62,682 nucleotides of DNA. Source: a virus. Both the position numbers and the translations under genes were made by a program. The stretch covers positions 1 to 62,682 of IMG/VR virus record IMGVR_UViG_3300035698_005996; one strand, given 5' to 3'. Position 1 is the first letter of the stretch. Every line of letters begins with the position of its first letter. Shown here in pieces: positions 54,866-62,682 of this stretch. A model generated the notes under the pieces. The model was not told the origin of the DNA. It saw nothing but the letters and a program-made list of their open reading frames with translations, and did no database searches.

Positions 54866-56376
54866 TATTCTTCCTCCATTTCATTTCTATCTTCAGATAA
54901 GATAGCGAATCGGTTATTTTTATTTTCGTCTTTAGTTGAATCTTTAATTACTTTAGATCCAATTTTAGTAGTGGTTCCTGCGTCGGTGACAACTACTTTT
55001 GTATCAGCATCTGCTGATGTTTCATTTTTAAACTCAATGTTCAGATCAGAAAGAGTATCTTCAAGACTTTCTACACTTCTAGTTTGAAATTTCTCAAACT
55101 CAGAATCGTAGGCATCTTTAGTATCGACCTTTTTAACAGTAAGAATTGTAGAAATAATAGAATCTTTATATTTTTTGTCAGCAATTGCTAAACTATCAAG
55201 ATACTTACTAATCTCATCTTCCCTATCATTAATTTTAGTTTCTAACTTTTCAATCTTATCTTCAAGTTCTTTAACACTCTTAGAAGATTTAACAAGCTTA
55301 TCATTAGAAACAGAAAGATCACTTTTCAGTGATTCGCATTTCTCAACAAGTTCGTCTTTTTTAAGAGATTTAATATCCTTAGTATTATCTTCAGTATTAG
55401 ATTCATCAGATGAGTTATCATCTGAATTTTCTTCTACAGGAAGATCACTATCAGGATTTGCTTTAAACCAATCAGAAATAGCTGTTATTTCTTCATCAGT
55501 AAGATCTTCTCCGATACGATATGTCAGAAGATTACTATCTTCTTGTAATTCGTCTTCAGATGGTGTTATACCAAATCTCTTACCTTTTCTTAACAGAGAT
55601 GATCTGATCATTTTTTTGGTGCTGTCTGATAGTTTAGCGCTGCCCAAAAGTTTTAATCCTGCATTGACATGTACTTTATCATGTGCTGGAAAAGAACGAT
55701 CTGGACCACAAAATGAACTATCAGGTAGTTTCTTACGCTGTGCAGCAGTAAGTTTTACATCCGAATTTTTCATTATAGAATCCTCCATGCTGAATATATC
55801 GGTTAATAAAGTTTCTCGATTATCTAAGACAACTTTATAATCAAGCCATCCAGTTCCAATATCAATTGAATCTATTTTAGTATATGGATCTGCTGGTTCG
55901 TTAACAAATGAATCTTCAACATAATTAATTTGGTCAATTATCCAGTAAATTACTTCACCAGATTCATTAAATGATCCCTTCTTATGATCACAAAGACCTT
56001 CCTCAGATAGAACTTGTTTACACTCACTACACGTGACTCTGTTAGATCTAGATCCTACCGATACAGTATTGTATCTACCATCGAGTACTTTTTCAATGGC
56101 AGCACTATCTACTATTTCGGCTACTAGTTCTATGTAATCTTGTGGTTCGTTTGTGTCTGTGGATTCAGCAAGGCGGGCATCTATGACTCTTCCGATTGGA
56201 TCAGTATCTTTATCGTGAAAGACAAGTTGAGGTCTTTTATAAGGTTTAGTCCAAGATTTAATTCCATCGGTTACAGCTTTTGTAGAGTATAATACAAAAT
56301 TTTTATTTACATAATTATAATGACTAGCTCTAATTTTAACTTTAATCGAATCTGGTAAATTTTTAGTTAAACTCAT
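54865..56376 (-). CDS. Prohead protease fused to a scaffold (503 aa)
   Basis: I use the ATG at 56376 (MSLTKNLPDSIKVKIRASHY) because GAGGA lies 5-6 nt upstream; a GTG five codons earlier overlaps that site. Residues ~1-180 fit a prohead serine protease of the herpes-assemblin/T4 gp21 type: FHDKDTDPIGRV (H54) and NTVSVGS (S106) are the candidate catalytic His and Ser. Then C116-x2-C119...C129-x-H131 forms a zinc-knuckle-like insert seen in SPO1-type proteases. Residues ~205-275 (KLTAAQRKKLPDSSFCGPDR ... SSLLRKGKRFGI) are a short module found in many phage head proteins. Residues ~310-440 are acidic and coiled-coil (SLKKDELVEKCESLKSDLSV, VKELEDKIEKLETKINDRED), the scaffold part. Confidence 0.8.
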   Translation of the reverse strand: MSLTKNLPDSIKVKIRASHYNYVNKNFVLYSTKAVTDGIKSWTKPYKRPQLVFHDKDTDPIGRVIDARLAESTDTNEPQDYIELVAEIVDSAAIEKVLDGRYNTVSVGSRSNRVTCSECKQVLSEEGLCDHKKGSFNESGEVIYWIIDQINYVEDSFVNEPADPYTKIDSIDIGTGWLDYKVVLDNRETLLTDIFSMEDSIMKNSDVKLTAAQRKKLPDSSFCGPDRSFPAHDKVHVNAGLKLLGSAKLSDSTKKMIRSSLLRKGKRFGITPSEDELQEDSNLLTYRIGEDLTDEEITAISDWFKANPDSDLPVEENSDDNSSDESNTEDNTKDIKSLKKDELVEKCESLKSDLSVSNDKLVKSSKSVKELEDKIEKLETKINDREDEISKYLDSLAIADKKYKDSIISTILTVKKVDTKDAYDSEFEKFQTRSVESLEDTLSDLNIEFKNETSADADTKVVVTDAGTTTKIGSKVIKDSTKDENKNNRFAILSEDRNEMEEE

Positions 56377-58342
56377 AAAAATCCTCTTCACTTACTTTAC
56401 ATTTACAATCATAACGAATAGGTGGTATATTGTTATAATTAATTTTTGTTACTAATTGGTTCTTATCGCTATGATGAGTACAACTAGTAGCATTAAATAG
56501 TATAGTCCTATAACCTAATGATTTATACAGTAATATAGTAGATAAATTATTTGCTTTATCAAATATTACCGTAATGTGATCATCTATAGATCCTTTTACT
56601 AATTTAACTTTATCTTCACTATCAATTGTTTTAGATAGCATATCTATTTTATCATTTAAATTTTCAATTGATTGACTAATAAATTCATCTATTTCATCAC
56701 TAGAATCAAAATTATCCAAATGATAGTATGAACTTTTAACCACTTTATTATCTGTGATATACGATGAAAGTTTATCTCTTAAAGAAGTACTAATTTTATT
56801 TTTATATGTTTGTATATTAAAATTAGATTTATAACCTGCATCTAACAATAAACTATCTGTCAATGATAAGTTAATTAACTTTAGATTAGCACATGAGTCT
56901 TTCTTTATCTTAGGACTTCCTGACGAAGTACCGTGTTGATTAGTGGGACGACTTTTATTAGTAGTACTTTTTTCACTTGATGAAGCTGTTGCTACACTAT
57001 TAGATTGAGCAAGTGGGATTGATACATTTGTTAGAAATGAATCTTTGTGATCTAGTTTAAGATTATCCATATCGAGTTTATGTCTTGCTTCTTGTTCTGA
57101 ATATAAATTACCTTGATACATGGCTAGAATATGATTTTCTTTTTTCATCATATTTTCCATATCTATTTCAGGAAAATTAAATTCAACTACATCTGCTTCT
57201 TTTAGAAACTTACCATCGAGAAGTAACTCACGTATAAATTCCATTTCCATCTTATATTTAACTATATTCTGATACGAATTAGTTATAGTTTGCATAGCCA
57301 TGTCTGAAATTTCACTTGTGTTTCTATTAGAAGATGATACTTCACCCATAGCAACTGGAGAAATTCCCATTCCAGCATATATTCTACTTTTAAAATGATT
57401 AACGTATTCCATTATATTAATCATTGAACTGCTATTACTTGGGATTTCTATAGTGTGATGTCCTGGAACAACCATCATTCCATAAGGTGGTGAATTTTCT
57501 ACTCTATATGACACTTCGTCAATTTCTTCTTGTTGTGCAGGTTGATCTTTATTACCAATCTTGTATAGATAAAGGGGAATAGCATATTGAAAACCAAGTA
57601 TTTCAACTTCTTCTTCTAGTTTCCTTAATGCTCTGACATCATCTAAAATAGGTAATAGAGAAGACATGCCAGCAAGGGTTCCTGGTATCTTATTATAAGT
57701 AAGATGTATGACATCACGTTCATCATATTGAATCTCCTGTCCGTTAATACTTTGCTTATATCCAACTAGTACACCTTTTGTATTTAGAGCAAATTTCATA
57801 GTTGTTGCTTCCAATACAAATAGACCGACTATTGGTTTGAGATTTTTACCATGTAATCTATATTCATTCCCACGAGCAGATAAGTTATTCTTTCTAACTT
57901 TAAGAAGAAATGCATTTCCATATTGTACTAACTGAGTTGATAATTCGGATAATGTTTCATTAAATGATTTACCTGTTAATTTTTGAATTTCATTGATACG
58001 TCTTGATACGTGGAGTTGTGCTTGATCTGATTTAGATACTGTTTCGTATCCATTTTTTAATATCTGTTCTACAAAAATATTAACTGCTCTTCTTAATATA
58101 CCATCCATTTGAATAGCATTTGCGATTGTCGGAAGATCATACTCAGGAGGATAAAAATTTGTATTTCGATTTGTTTTATAATTAATACTTAATTTTCTTA
58201 TTCCTGTGAATTTAGGCGATGGATCGTCAACATCTCTTTTATTTTTAAATGATTGTCCATTTCTAAGTACTATTTCTTCATCAAGAAAATCTCTGAGACC
58301 AGTTCTTATTTTTTGTTTTAAACTTGTTTTATTATTGGACAT
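56363..58342 (-). CDS. Portal protein with C-terminal MuF-like domain (659 aa)
   Basis: Portal features: YDLPTIANAIQMDGILRRAV, then NIFVEQILKNGYE, LSTQLVQYGNAFLLKVRK, a clip/stem with YDERDVIHLTYNKIPGTLAG, MSSLLPILDDVRALRKLEEE, and the long helix with NHFKSRIYAGMGISPVAMGE. After a Ser/Thr-rich linker (~455-485) a helical region leads to C621-T-H-H and the closing IPPIRYDCKCKV (C646, C648). This is the Cys/His pattern of MuF/SPP1-gp7-type minor head domains. In most phages MuF is a separate gene; here it is joined to the portal. The last 14 bases overlap the protease start. Confidence 0.85.
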   Translation of the reverse strand: MSNNKTSLKQKIRTGLRDFLDEEIVLRNGQSFKNKRDVDDPSPKFTGIRKLSINYKTNRNTNFYPPEYDLPTIANAIQMDGILRRAVNIFVEQILKNGYETVSKSDQAQLHVSRRINEIQKLTGKSFNETLSELSTQLVQYGNAFLLKVRKNNLSARGNEYRLHGKNLKPIVGLFVLEATTMKFALNTKGVLVGYKQSINGQEIQYDERDVIHLTYNKIPGTLAGMSSLLPILDDVRALRKLEEEVEILGFQYAIPLYLYKIGNKDQPAQQEEIDEVSYRVENSPPYGMMVVPGHHTIEIPSNSSSMINIMEYVNHFKSRIYAGMGISPVAMGEVSSSNRNTSEISDMAMQTITNSYQNIVKYKMEMEFIRELLLDGKFLKEADVVEFNFPEIDMENMMKKENHILAMYQGNLYSEQEARHKLDMDNLKLDHKDSFLTNVSIPLAQSNSVATASSSEKSTTNKSRPTNQHGTSSGSPKIKKDSCANLKLINLSLTDSLLLDAGYKSNFNIQTYKNKISTSLRDKLSSYITDNKVVKSSYYHLDNFDSSDEIDEFISQSIENLNDKIDMLSKTIDSEDKVKLVKGSIDDHITVIFDKANNLSTILLYKSLGYRTILFNATSCTHHSDKNQLVTKINYNNIPPIRYDCKCKVSEEDFYEFN

Positions 58343-59595
58343 TAACTTTTCCCATTCCTAATTTTGGAGGCCCATTTAAGTATTTCACTTGGGCTAGGTG
58401 TGTTAGGACAATCAGCATTAAATCGTGATTCACTGCCTGATCCTAATCCATCTCCTGGATTAATTTGTGTACCCTGTATATTATCTCCTGAATTTGATCC
58501 AGTTAATATGTTGTTTGCTACCTCAGTAGGATAACCATAATATTTAACCAAAAAGTTAACTAAAGAAGTGTTAGCTATCATTGGCACATTCTCATTATCT
58601 ATTAGTATAGTTCCATCTGATTGTATTTGGTAACCTTGTCTTTCAGGATCATTAGATTGATTATCTGGTTCTAGTATTTTTTTAAAATTTGGATCAGATT
58701 CACCTCGTCTGTTAATATCTTGACTATTATCAGTTATGTCAGTATTATCACTTAAAGGTGGTTTTGTACCATAATCAATACATAAATCAAAATTAATAGT
58801 AGCTTTCTTCATCTTAAGAAGAAGATCTCTAAACCAATATAAAAATTCAAGATCTTTAATATTGTTAACTAGTTTTTTCTCACCGTTCCAAGAACCACTT
58901 GAACCTGCAACAAATCCTCTAATTTTTTCTTCAAGTTTAGCTATCATTCCATAATCATGAACATATTTTTTAAGAATATTGAGAAGATCAGCAAGAGGTA
59001 AACATTTAGTCCAAATATCATCTCCATTATCCCATTTATCTATCCAATTTAATATGCCTGATATAGCAGAATCTCGAAGCGCATATATTGTTTCAGATGC
59101 TACCATTAATACAGCACCCAAAACAGCTGTAGTAATTTCTTTAACAAAGTCTGGAATCATAAAGGATAATTTTTTAATATCAGTAGTTAGTAATATTATA
59201 ATAAGATCTATAAATACAATCATACCATCTATAAATTTAATAAAACTACTATCTTCTATTTTATAGTTTTGAATGTCTTGTAATTTTTTTAAGTTATCTT
59301 CATCAGCAGAAGCATATGATGCCCAAAGACCTTGTATCAAACAACATAATACTTCAGGATCCTCAAACCAACTAGCTAGAATACTTATAGAATCTTGAGC
59401 AAGACCTCCAATAATAGGAGTATCTAACTCATTGACCATACCTCTTAATATTGATAATCTATCAGATAAGAATCCTCCTGATAAATCTGCTATACTAGGA
59501 ATCTTCCCTAGATTATTAACGGCATCATCAATAGCTCCACTACCTCTATTAACTTGTTCTTGGAGAGCTTCGCTACTACTTTTGAGTCTATCCAT
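58342..59595 (-). CDS. Unassigned structural protein next to the portal (417 aa)
   Basis: TAATG overlap with the portal gene. The N-terminus is polar (MDRLKSSSEALQEQVNRGSG). Residues ~100-175 contain two hydrophobic helices (FIDGMIVFIDLIIILLTTDI; EITTAVLGAVLMVASETIYA) that could enter a membrane or pack in the capsid interior. Residues ~180-265 are Trp/Lys-rich and helical, and the C-terminal third is low-complexity, Asn/Asp/Gly-rich (SDNTDITDNSQDINRRG, GSNSGDNIQGTQINPGDGLG). I do not recognise a family. Conserved position between terminase and portal suggests an internal head or ejected protein. Confidence 0.5.
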   Translation of the reverse strand: MDRLKSSSEALQEQVNRGSGAIDDAVNNLGKIPSIADLSGGFLSDRLSILRGMVNELDTPIIGGLAQDSISILASWFEDPEVLCCLIQGLWASYASADEDNLKKLQDIQNYKIEDSSFIKFIDGMIVFIDLIIILLTTDIKKLSFMIPDFVKEITTAVLGAVLMVASETIYALRDSAISGILNWIDKWDNGDDIWTKCLPLADLLNILKKYVHDYGMIAKLEEKIRGFVAGSSGSWNGEKKLVNNIKDLEFLYWFRDLLLKMKKATINFDLCIDYGTKPPLSDNTDITDNSQDINRRGESDPNFKKILEPDNQSNDPERQGYQIQSDGTILIDNENVPMIANTSLVNFLVKYYGYPTEVANNILTGSNSGDNIQGTQINPGDGLGSGSESRFNADCPNTPSPSEILKWASKIRNGKS

Positions 59596-59597
59596 TA

Positions 59598-59825
59598 TTA
59601 TTTCCTTTTAGCTGCAGTTAATTTTTCAGCATTAATATTATTATAACGAAGAGCATATAATTGGTCTTTATGAAGATCTGTATTTTCTCTGAATTTACGT
59701 GTTCTTTCATCGTCTTTTAATATTCTACACATAAATTTTTCATATTCGACATGTTGTCTCATTTTTTGAGCCATCGGGTACATTAGAACTGCACCAGCAA
59801 CATAACCATTTTTCTTAACATTCAT
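59598..59825 (-). CDS. Small basic protein of the packaging cluster (75 aa)
   Basis: ATG three bases after the upstream gene. The sequence is short and basic: MNVKKNGYVAGAVLMYPMAQ, an Ala/Met-rich start, then a helical body (HVEYEKFMCRILKDDERTRK) and a Lys/Arg end (AEKLTAAKRK). It is not long enough for a confident family call. Small basic proteins between terminase and portal may bind DNA or assist packaging; this is inference from position only. Confidence 0.55.
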   Translation of the reverse strand: MNVKKNGYVAGAVLMYPMAQKMRQHVEYEKFMCRILKDDERTRKFRENTDLHKDQLYALRYNNINAEKLTAAKRK

Positions 59826-59827
59826 AA

Positions 59828-61033
59828 TTAACCTTCTGTTTTAAGTTTATCTTCATATGTTTTAAGCCATAATGAATCATTGGGTCCACTAGAAGATAAA
59901 GCATCACTCATGACAGCTTCTAAAATTAGTTTAGCTGCTTCAGCACATTCTGTTGAAAGTCCAAATCCTTCTGGTTGCGATGTATCAGCATCTCCAATAA
60001 GTGTATCCATGTCAGGACATGAATTGATAGAATTGGTAGCTGCATCTACAGCGTTGCCGATCATTGATGATGGATTAGCACTATCTTTTTCATCAATATC
60101 TTCTGTAGATTCTTTAGGTGGTTCTTGACATTCTTCTCCAATTGGAGGACATTTGATTCCTTCTACCATTGGATCATAAGCATCATATAAAGTAGCTGGT
60201 AACTTACATATTAAAAAGATTCTTAATTTATTTAAAGCCTTATTAATTGGACCATTCTTATTCATCCATTCTCTATTTTTAGGTCTAAATCTTGTTTTCT
60301 TAAAAAATCCAACAATACCGTCTACTGGATATGCTACTACCATTCTTATAGGATTAATGATTCCAAGATCTACTATGAATTTAGGCCATAACATATTCCA
60401 ATGTAGTTTAAGAATAATATCGAGTAACATTTTAAAAAGATTATTATTATGAGCTTCTAGTACATTAGAACTTTGTTCTTGTATTGGAATATCTACGTTA
60501 GAATAATCTTTTTCACCAGCAGCTTTGAATGATTTAGCTATGTCTCTAGTTACATCACTACATTGTAACCAATCTCCATTAATAGTACCATCTCCAGTTA
60601 AAGCTCCTAATACAGGATCTTGTCCTAATGACCAAATTGGAAGATGATCCATAATCGATTTAGCTTTATAAAATGTTTCTGCTGTAATAACACCTTCTGA
60701 TTCTGGTGTTAATTTTTTAACAGCATTCTTAATATTATTATTTGTTGCTGGAATTGCCATATCTTTAATGTGTTGATCGATCATATCTTCCATCTGATCA
60801 ACTTGATTTTCAAGATTAACAACATTATCAATTAAACCATCTAATTCAATTTCAGCATCAGCATCTGGTGTTTTTCCACTAGGTTTATCACCAGGACTAG
60901 ATATAGCAGAAGTTCTAGTAGGCTTTAATGGAAATTGAACTTTTCCTGCAACTTGTTCAACATTAATCCTAAGATCTTCTGGTATTTGTCCACCAATAAA
61001 AGAAGCTATATCATTAAGTCTTTTATCATCCAT
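59828..61033 (-). CDS. Unassigned structural protein downstream of terminase (401 aa)
   Basis: The ATG shares a base with the terminase stop (TAATG). The first ~110 residues are polar, with a short coiled-coil (DGLIDNVVNLENQVDQMEDM) after a Ser/Thr/Pro stretch. Residues ~195-285 (NNNLFKMLLDIILKLHWNML, WPKFIVDLGIINPIRMVVAY, PVDGIVGFFKKTRFRPKNRE) are hydrophobic with basic ends, similar in style to the 417-aa protein downstream. The C-terminal region has several Cys residues (KCPPIGEECQEPP, INSCPDMD). I do not recognise the family; a portal-associated or internal head role is plausible. Confidence 0.5.
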   Translation of the reverse strand: MDDKRLNDIASFIGGQIPEDLRINVEQVAGKVQFPLKPTRTSAISSPGDKPSGKTPDADAEIELDGLIDNVVNLENQVDQMEDMIDQHIKDMAIPATNNNIKNAVKKLTPESEGVITAETFYKAKSIMDHLPIWSLGQDPVLGALTGDGTINGDWLQCSDVTRDIAKSFKAAGEKDYSNVDIPIQEQSSNVLEAHNNNLFKMLLDIILKLHWNMLWPKFIVDLGIINPIRMVVAYPVDGIVGFFKKTRFRPKNREWMNKNGPINKALNKLRIFLICKLPATLYDAYDPMVEGIKCPPIGEECQEPPKESTEDIDEKDSANPSSMIGNAVDAATNSINSCPDMDTLIGDADTSQPEGFGLSTECAEAAKLILEAVMSDALSSSGPNDSLWLKTYEDKLKTEG

Positions 61034-62652
61034 TAAAAATTCCTCCGAGATGGTGAGCCAAATTGTCCTGTCCTAGATCCAAATTTAGGCATCAATCTTT
61101 TAGCTGGTGACTTCATAGGTTTTCTTTTTTCTGGATCTGTGAATTGAATTTGTTGCCTATCATATATTGTTGATATTACGTTAGCTTCTTTAGTAGTCAT
61201 TTTAAATGATGATAAAATTGGTGATTCTGTTTGTCGTATATTATAAAGTACATTAGATCTAAGTAAATTACCATATTCTCTTTGAAATCCAAATATAGCC
61301 AAATTAAAAGCATCTAGTATATGATCTTCGCCAGTATAAACATAGTCTCCTCTTGCTGAAACATTCTTAATTTTATAACCACGCATCTGTCCAACAAGTT
61401 TAATTTTCTCATCTTCTTCTTTAGGAAGTATAAACATACCTTCTTCTAGACTTAAAGCAGAAAAGTTAACCATTAATGATTTATTACGTTTCTTAACTTT
61501 TTCATTTAATATTGGATCGAAGTGTTCAGACACTGCACCAGAGTCAATAACTCTAAGTTTTTTATTCATATTTAATTCTTTATGATTTTTACCATACAAT
61601 GTTAATTCTTCTATATTAGTATCGCCTGCACCATAGTCAACATACACATAATCTATTTTAAAATGTTTAATAAGTCTTATTATTTCTTCTCTAGTTTTTC
61701 TTTGAGTAGCTTCTTTAGATTTAATACCTGCTCTATAAAATAATCTATATTTTCCAGTAAAATCTATAGTAACATCTTTTTTAGTTTCGTGGTTAAAATA
61801 ATTAACTATTGTGCTAGCTCTACAATATTCCATCATAACTATTTGACCACCATTAATATAACTATTCCAATCAACACCTATAATATAAAGATTCTCACTA
61901 TTTTGTTTAAATCCAGGATCAAATAGATCTGGATTACTAGAGTTTAAATTAGCACCATAATTAACACTACATGCATTTATATGAGCATGTTTATATACTC
62001 CACCAAAAGATTCTCCAAACTCAGCACCATATTCTCTCTGATAAGCTGAATCAGTAGTAATTTCTTTTACTTTAAATTCTGAGCTTTCATGAAGTGGTTT
62101 GCCTTGTTCTCTCATTTGTTCAATGCTTGTCCAGTTAGTATTGTCTTTATGCCAAGATGGAGCATGAAAATGAAGCCATCCATTAGCAGGTGCTCTTGTG
62201 CATATATCATAGAACATATCTCTAGCACCAGATGGTGTTGACGTAACTCTCATTTTACATTTGGTGTTAGTAGTTGATATAGGGATAATAACTTCTTCCA
62301 TAATTTCTCTTGGAATAAAGTCCATTTCATCTATATATAATAAATCTGCTGATTTTCCACGAAGTGATGTTCCTTTATTACTCGAACTAATACCAACTGT
62401 ATATCCTTTAATAGTAGAACCATTTTTAAATTTAATTAAATACATATTACCACTAGTTCTTATTTTAGATACCTGATCATTTAATAAAGGTGAATCGGCA
62501 ATAAGCGACATGAAGATTGTCCATAGTTCATCTATCTGTGATTCGTACGGTGTTACCAGAATAATCTTATATGGTAATTGTTTTTTTGTTTCTCCACGAG
62601 CAACTTTAAGTAATGGATATGCTTGGGCATGAAATAAACAATCGACACACAT
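61033..62652 (-). CDS. terL: Terminase large subunit, N-terminus missing at window edge
   Basis: This is the DNA-packaging motor. Visible motifs, numbered from the first in-frame Met, are Walker B LLYIDEMDF (D108, E109), the coupling motif TSTPSG (137-142), and the RNase H-like nuclease triad in GVDWN (D261), VDYGAGD (D339/D344) and DHILDAF (D447). The ATPase Walker A is absent. The first residues (SSMCVDCLFHAQAY) look like the helix that normally follows GKS/T, so the true gene must extend further. In the sequence as given, the frame upstream of this Met meets TAA at 62659-62661 inside a 28-bp inverted repeat, so this end is probably artefactual and the true start is not in the window. Confidence 0.88.
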   Translation of the reverse strand: MCVDCLFHAQAYPLLKVARGETKKQLPYKIILVTPYESQIDELWTIFMSLIADSPLLNDQVSKIRTSGNMYLIKFKNGSTIKGYTVGISSSNKGTSLRGKSADLLYIDEMDFIPREIMEEVIIPISTTNTKCKMRVTSTPSGARDMFYDICTRAPANGWLHFHAPSWHKDNTNWTSIEQMREQGKPLHESSEFKVKEITTDSAYQREYGAEFGESFGGVYKHAHINACSVNYGANLNSSNPDLFDPGFKQNSENLYIIGVDWNSYINGGQIVMMEYCRASTIVNYFNHETKKDVTIDFTGKYRLFYRAGIKSKEATQRKTREEIIRLIKHFKIDYVYVDYGAGDTNIEELTLYGKNHKELNMNKKLRVIDSGAVSEHFDPILNEKVKKRNKSLMVNFSALSLEEGMFILPKEEDEKIKLVGQMRGYKIKNVSARGDYVYTGEDHILDAFNLAIFGFQREYGNLLRSNVLYNIRQTESPILSSFKMTTKEANVISTIYDRQQIQFTDPEKRKPMKSPAKRLMPKFGSRTGQFGSPSRRNF

Positions 62653-62682
62653 AGAAGATTATTCTGGTAACACCGTACGAAT
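62541..62682. repeat. 28-bp perfect inverted repeat at the right end
   Basis: Bases 62541-62568 and 62655-62682 are exact reverse complements, separated by 86 bases, and the outer arm is the very end of the sequence. The inner arm is natural coding sequence of the terminase (VTPYES region). The outer arm replaces what should be the Walker A coding region. This is the shape of a fold-back chimera (amplification or assembly) at a contig end, possibly joined through the 4-base overlap TCTT. A genuine biological inversion is less likely. Confidence 0.85.

Noticed and set aside
55175-55840. 221-codon open frame on the plus strand
   Set aside because: It is antisense to the coiled-coil scaffold part of the protease gene. 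Its Ser/Leu-rich translation is what antisense of Lys/Glu/Asp-rich coiled-coil coding gives, and the minus frame has clear motifs.
1-62682. Reassignment of TGA or TAG
   Set aside because: No gene here ends in TGA, but Trp is written TGG and no ORF is interrupted by TGA. TAG ends at least four genes with proper downstream starts. Extending through the TAG at 51038 gives only six codons before TGA. A standard code with a TAA/TAG preference is sufficient.
1-62682. CRISPR arrays, tRNAs, insertion sequences, integrase or attachment sites
   Set aside because: No regularly spaced short repeats, cloverleaf-like sequences or transposase/integrase motifs were seen. The intergenic gaps are all under 100 bases, apart from the coding-quality stretch 1234-1788.

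Overview
The window is a 62.7 kb, AT-rich stretch in which every credible gene lies on the minus strand. It is read from high to low coordinates and packed with TAATG stop/start overlaps and canonical AGGAG/GGAGG ribosome-binding sites. The gene content is the morphogenesis region of a large contractile-tailed phage (myovirus, Caudoviricetes). Structural genes alone fill more than 60 kb, and three proteins are 2069, 2333 and 2470 aa, so the genome is probably jumbo-sized (inference). The Shine-Dalgarno usage argues against a Bacteroidetes host; I cannot name the host or a close relative. No tRNA, integrase, IS element or CRISPR array was seen.

Packaging and head (62.7 to 48.8 kb): a terminase large subunit cut at the window edge; three unassigned structural proteins; a portal fused to a MuF-like zinc domain; a prohead protease fused to a zinc knuckle and coiled-coil scaffold; an abundant head protein; the HK97-fold major capsid protein followed by a terminator; and connector/neck genes. 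One neck gene encodes Ig-like domains and is split in a way that resembles T4 gene 60 translational bypassing.

Tail (48.8 to 16.8 kb): a sheath; a tail tube gene flanked by two hairpins; two larger tube-like paralogues; two chaperone-like genes separated by a strong intrinsic terminator; a 2069-aa candidate tape measure/ejected protein carrying a RecB/Cas4-like PD-(D/E)XK nuclease; and a 2333-aa protein with a DEDD exonuclease-like domain and a DxDGD double-psi-barrel RNA-polymerase-like motif. A 60-aa protein, a 2470-aa hub-like protein, a spike-like protein, a gp25-like wedge protein and a gpJ/gp6-like wedge protein follow.

Adsorption apparatus (16.8 to 0.1 kb): a peripheral baseplate protein, a beta-helix/propeller protein, several fibre or appendage proteins strongly enriched in Ser-Gly, and two very long fibres. 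The longest fibre is broken by an in-frame TAA. Two small genes follow, the last one running off the left edge.

The most interesting content is the set of giant tail proteins. Together they look like an enzyme cargo (nuclease, exonuclease and possible virion RNA polymerase) carried in the tail of a myovirus. The next is the putative 40-nt translational bypass in the neck gene. The extreme right end carries a perfect 28-bp inverted repeat that destroys the terminase Walker A region, and it is probably a contig-end artefact.
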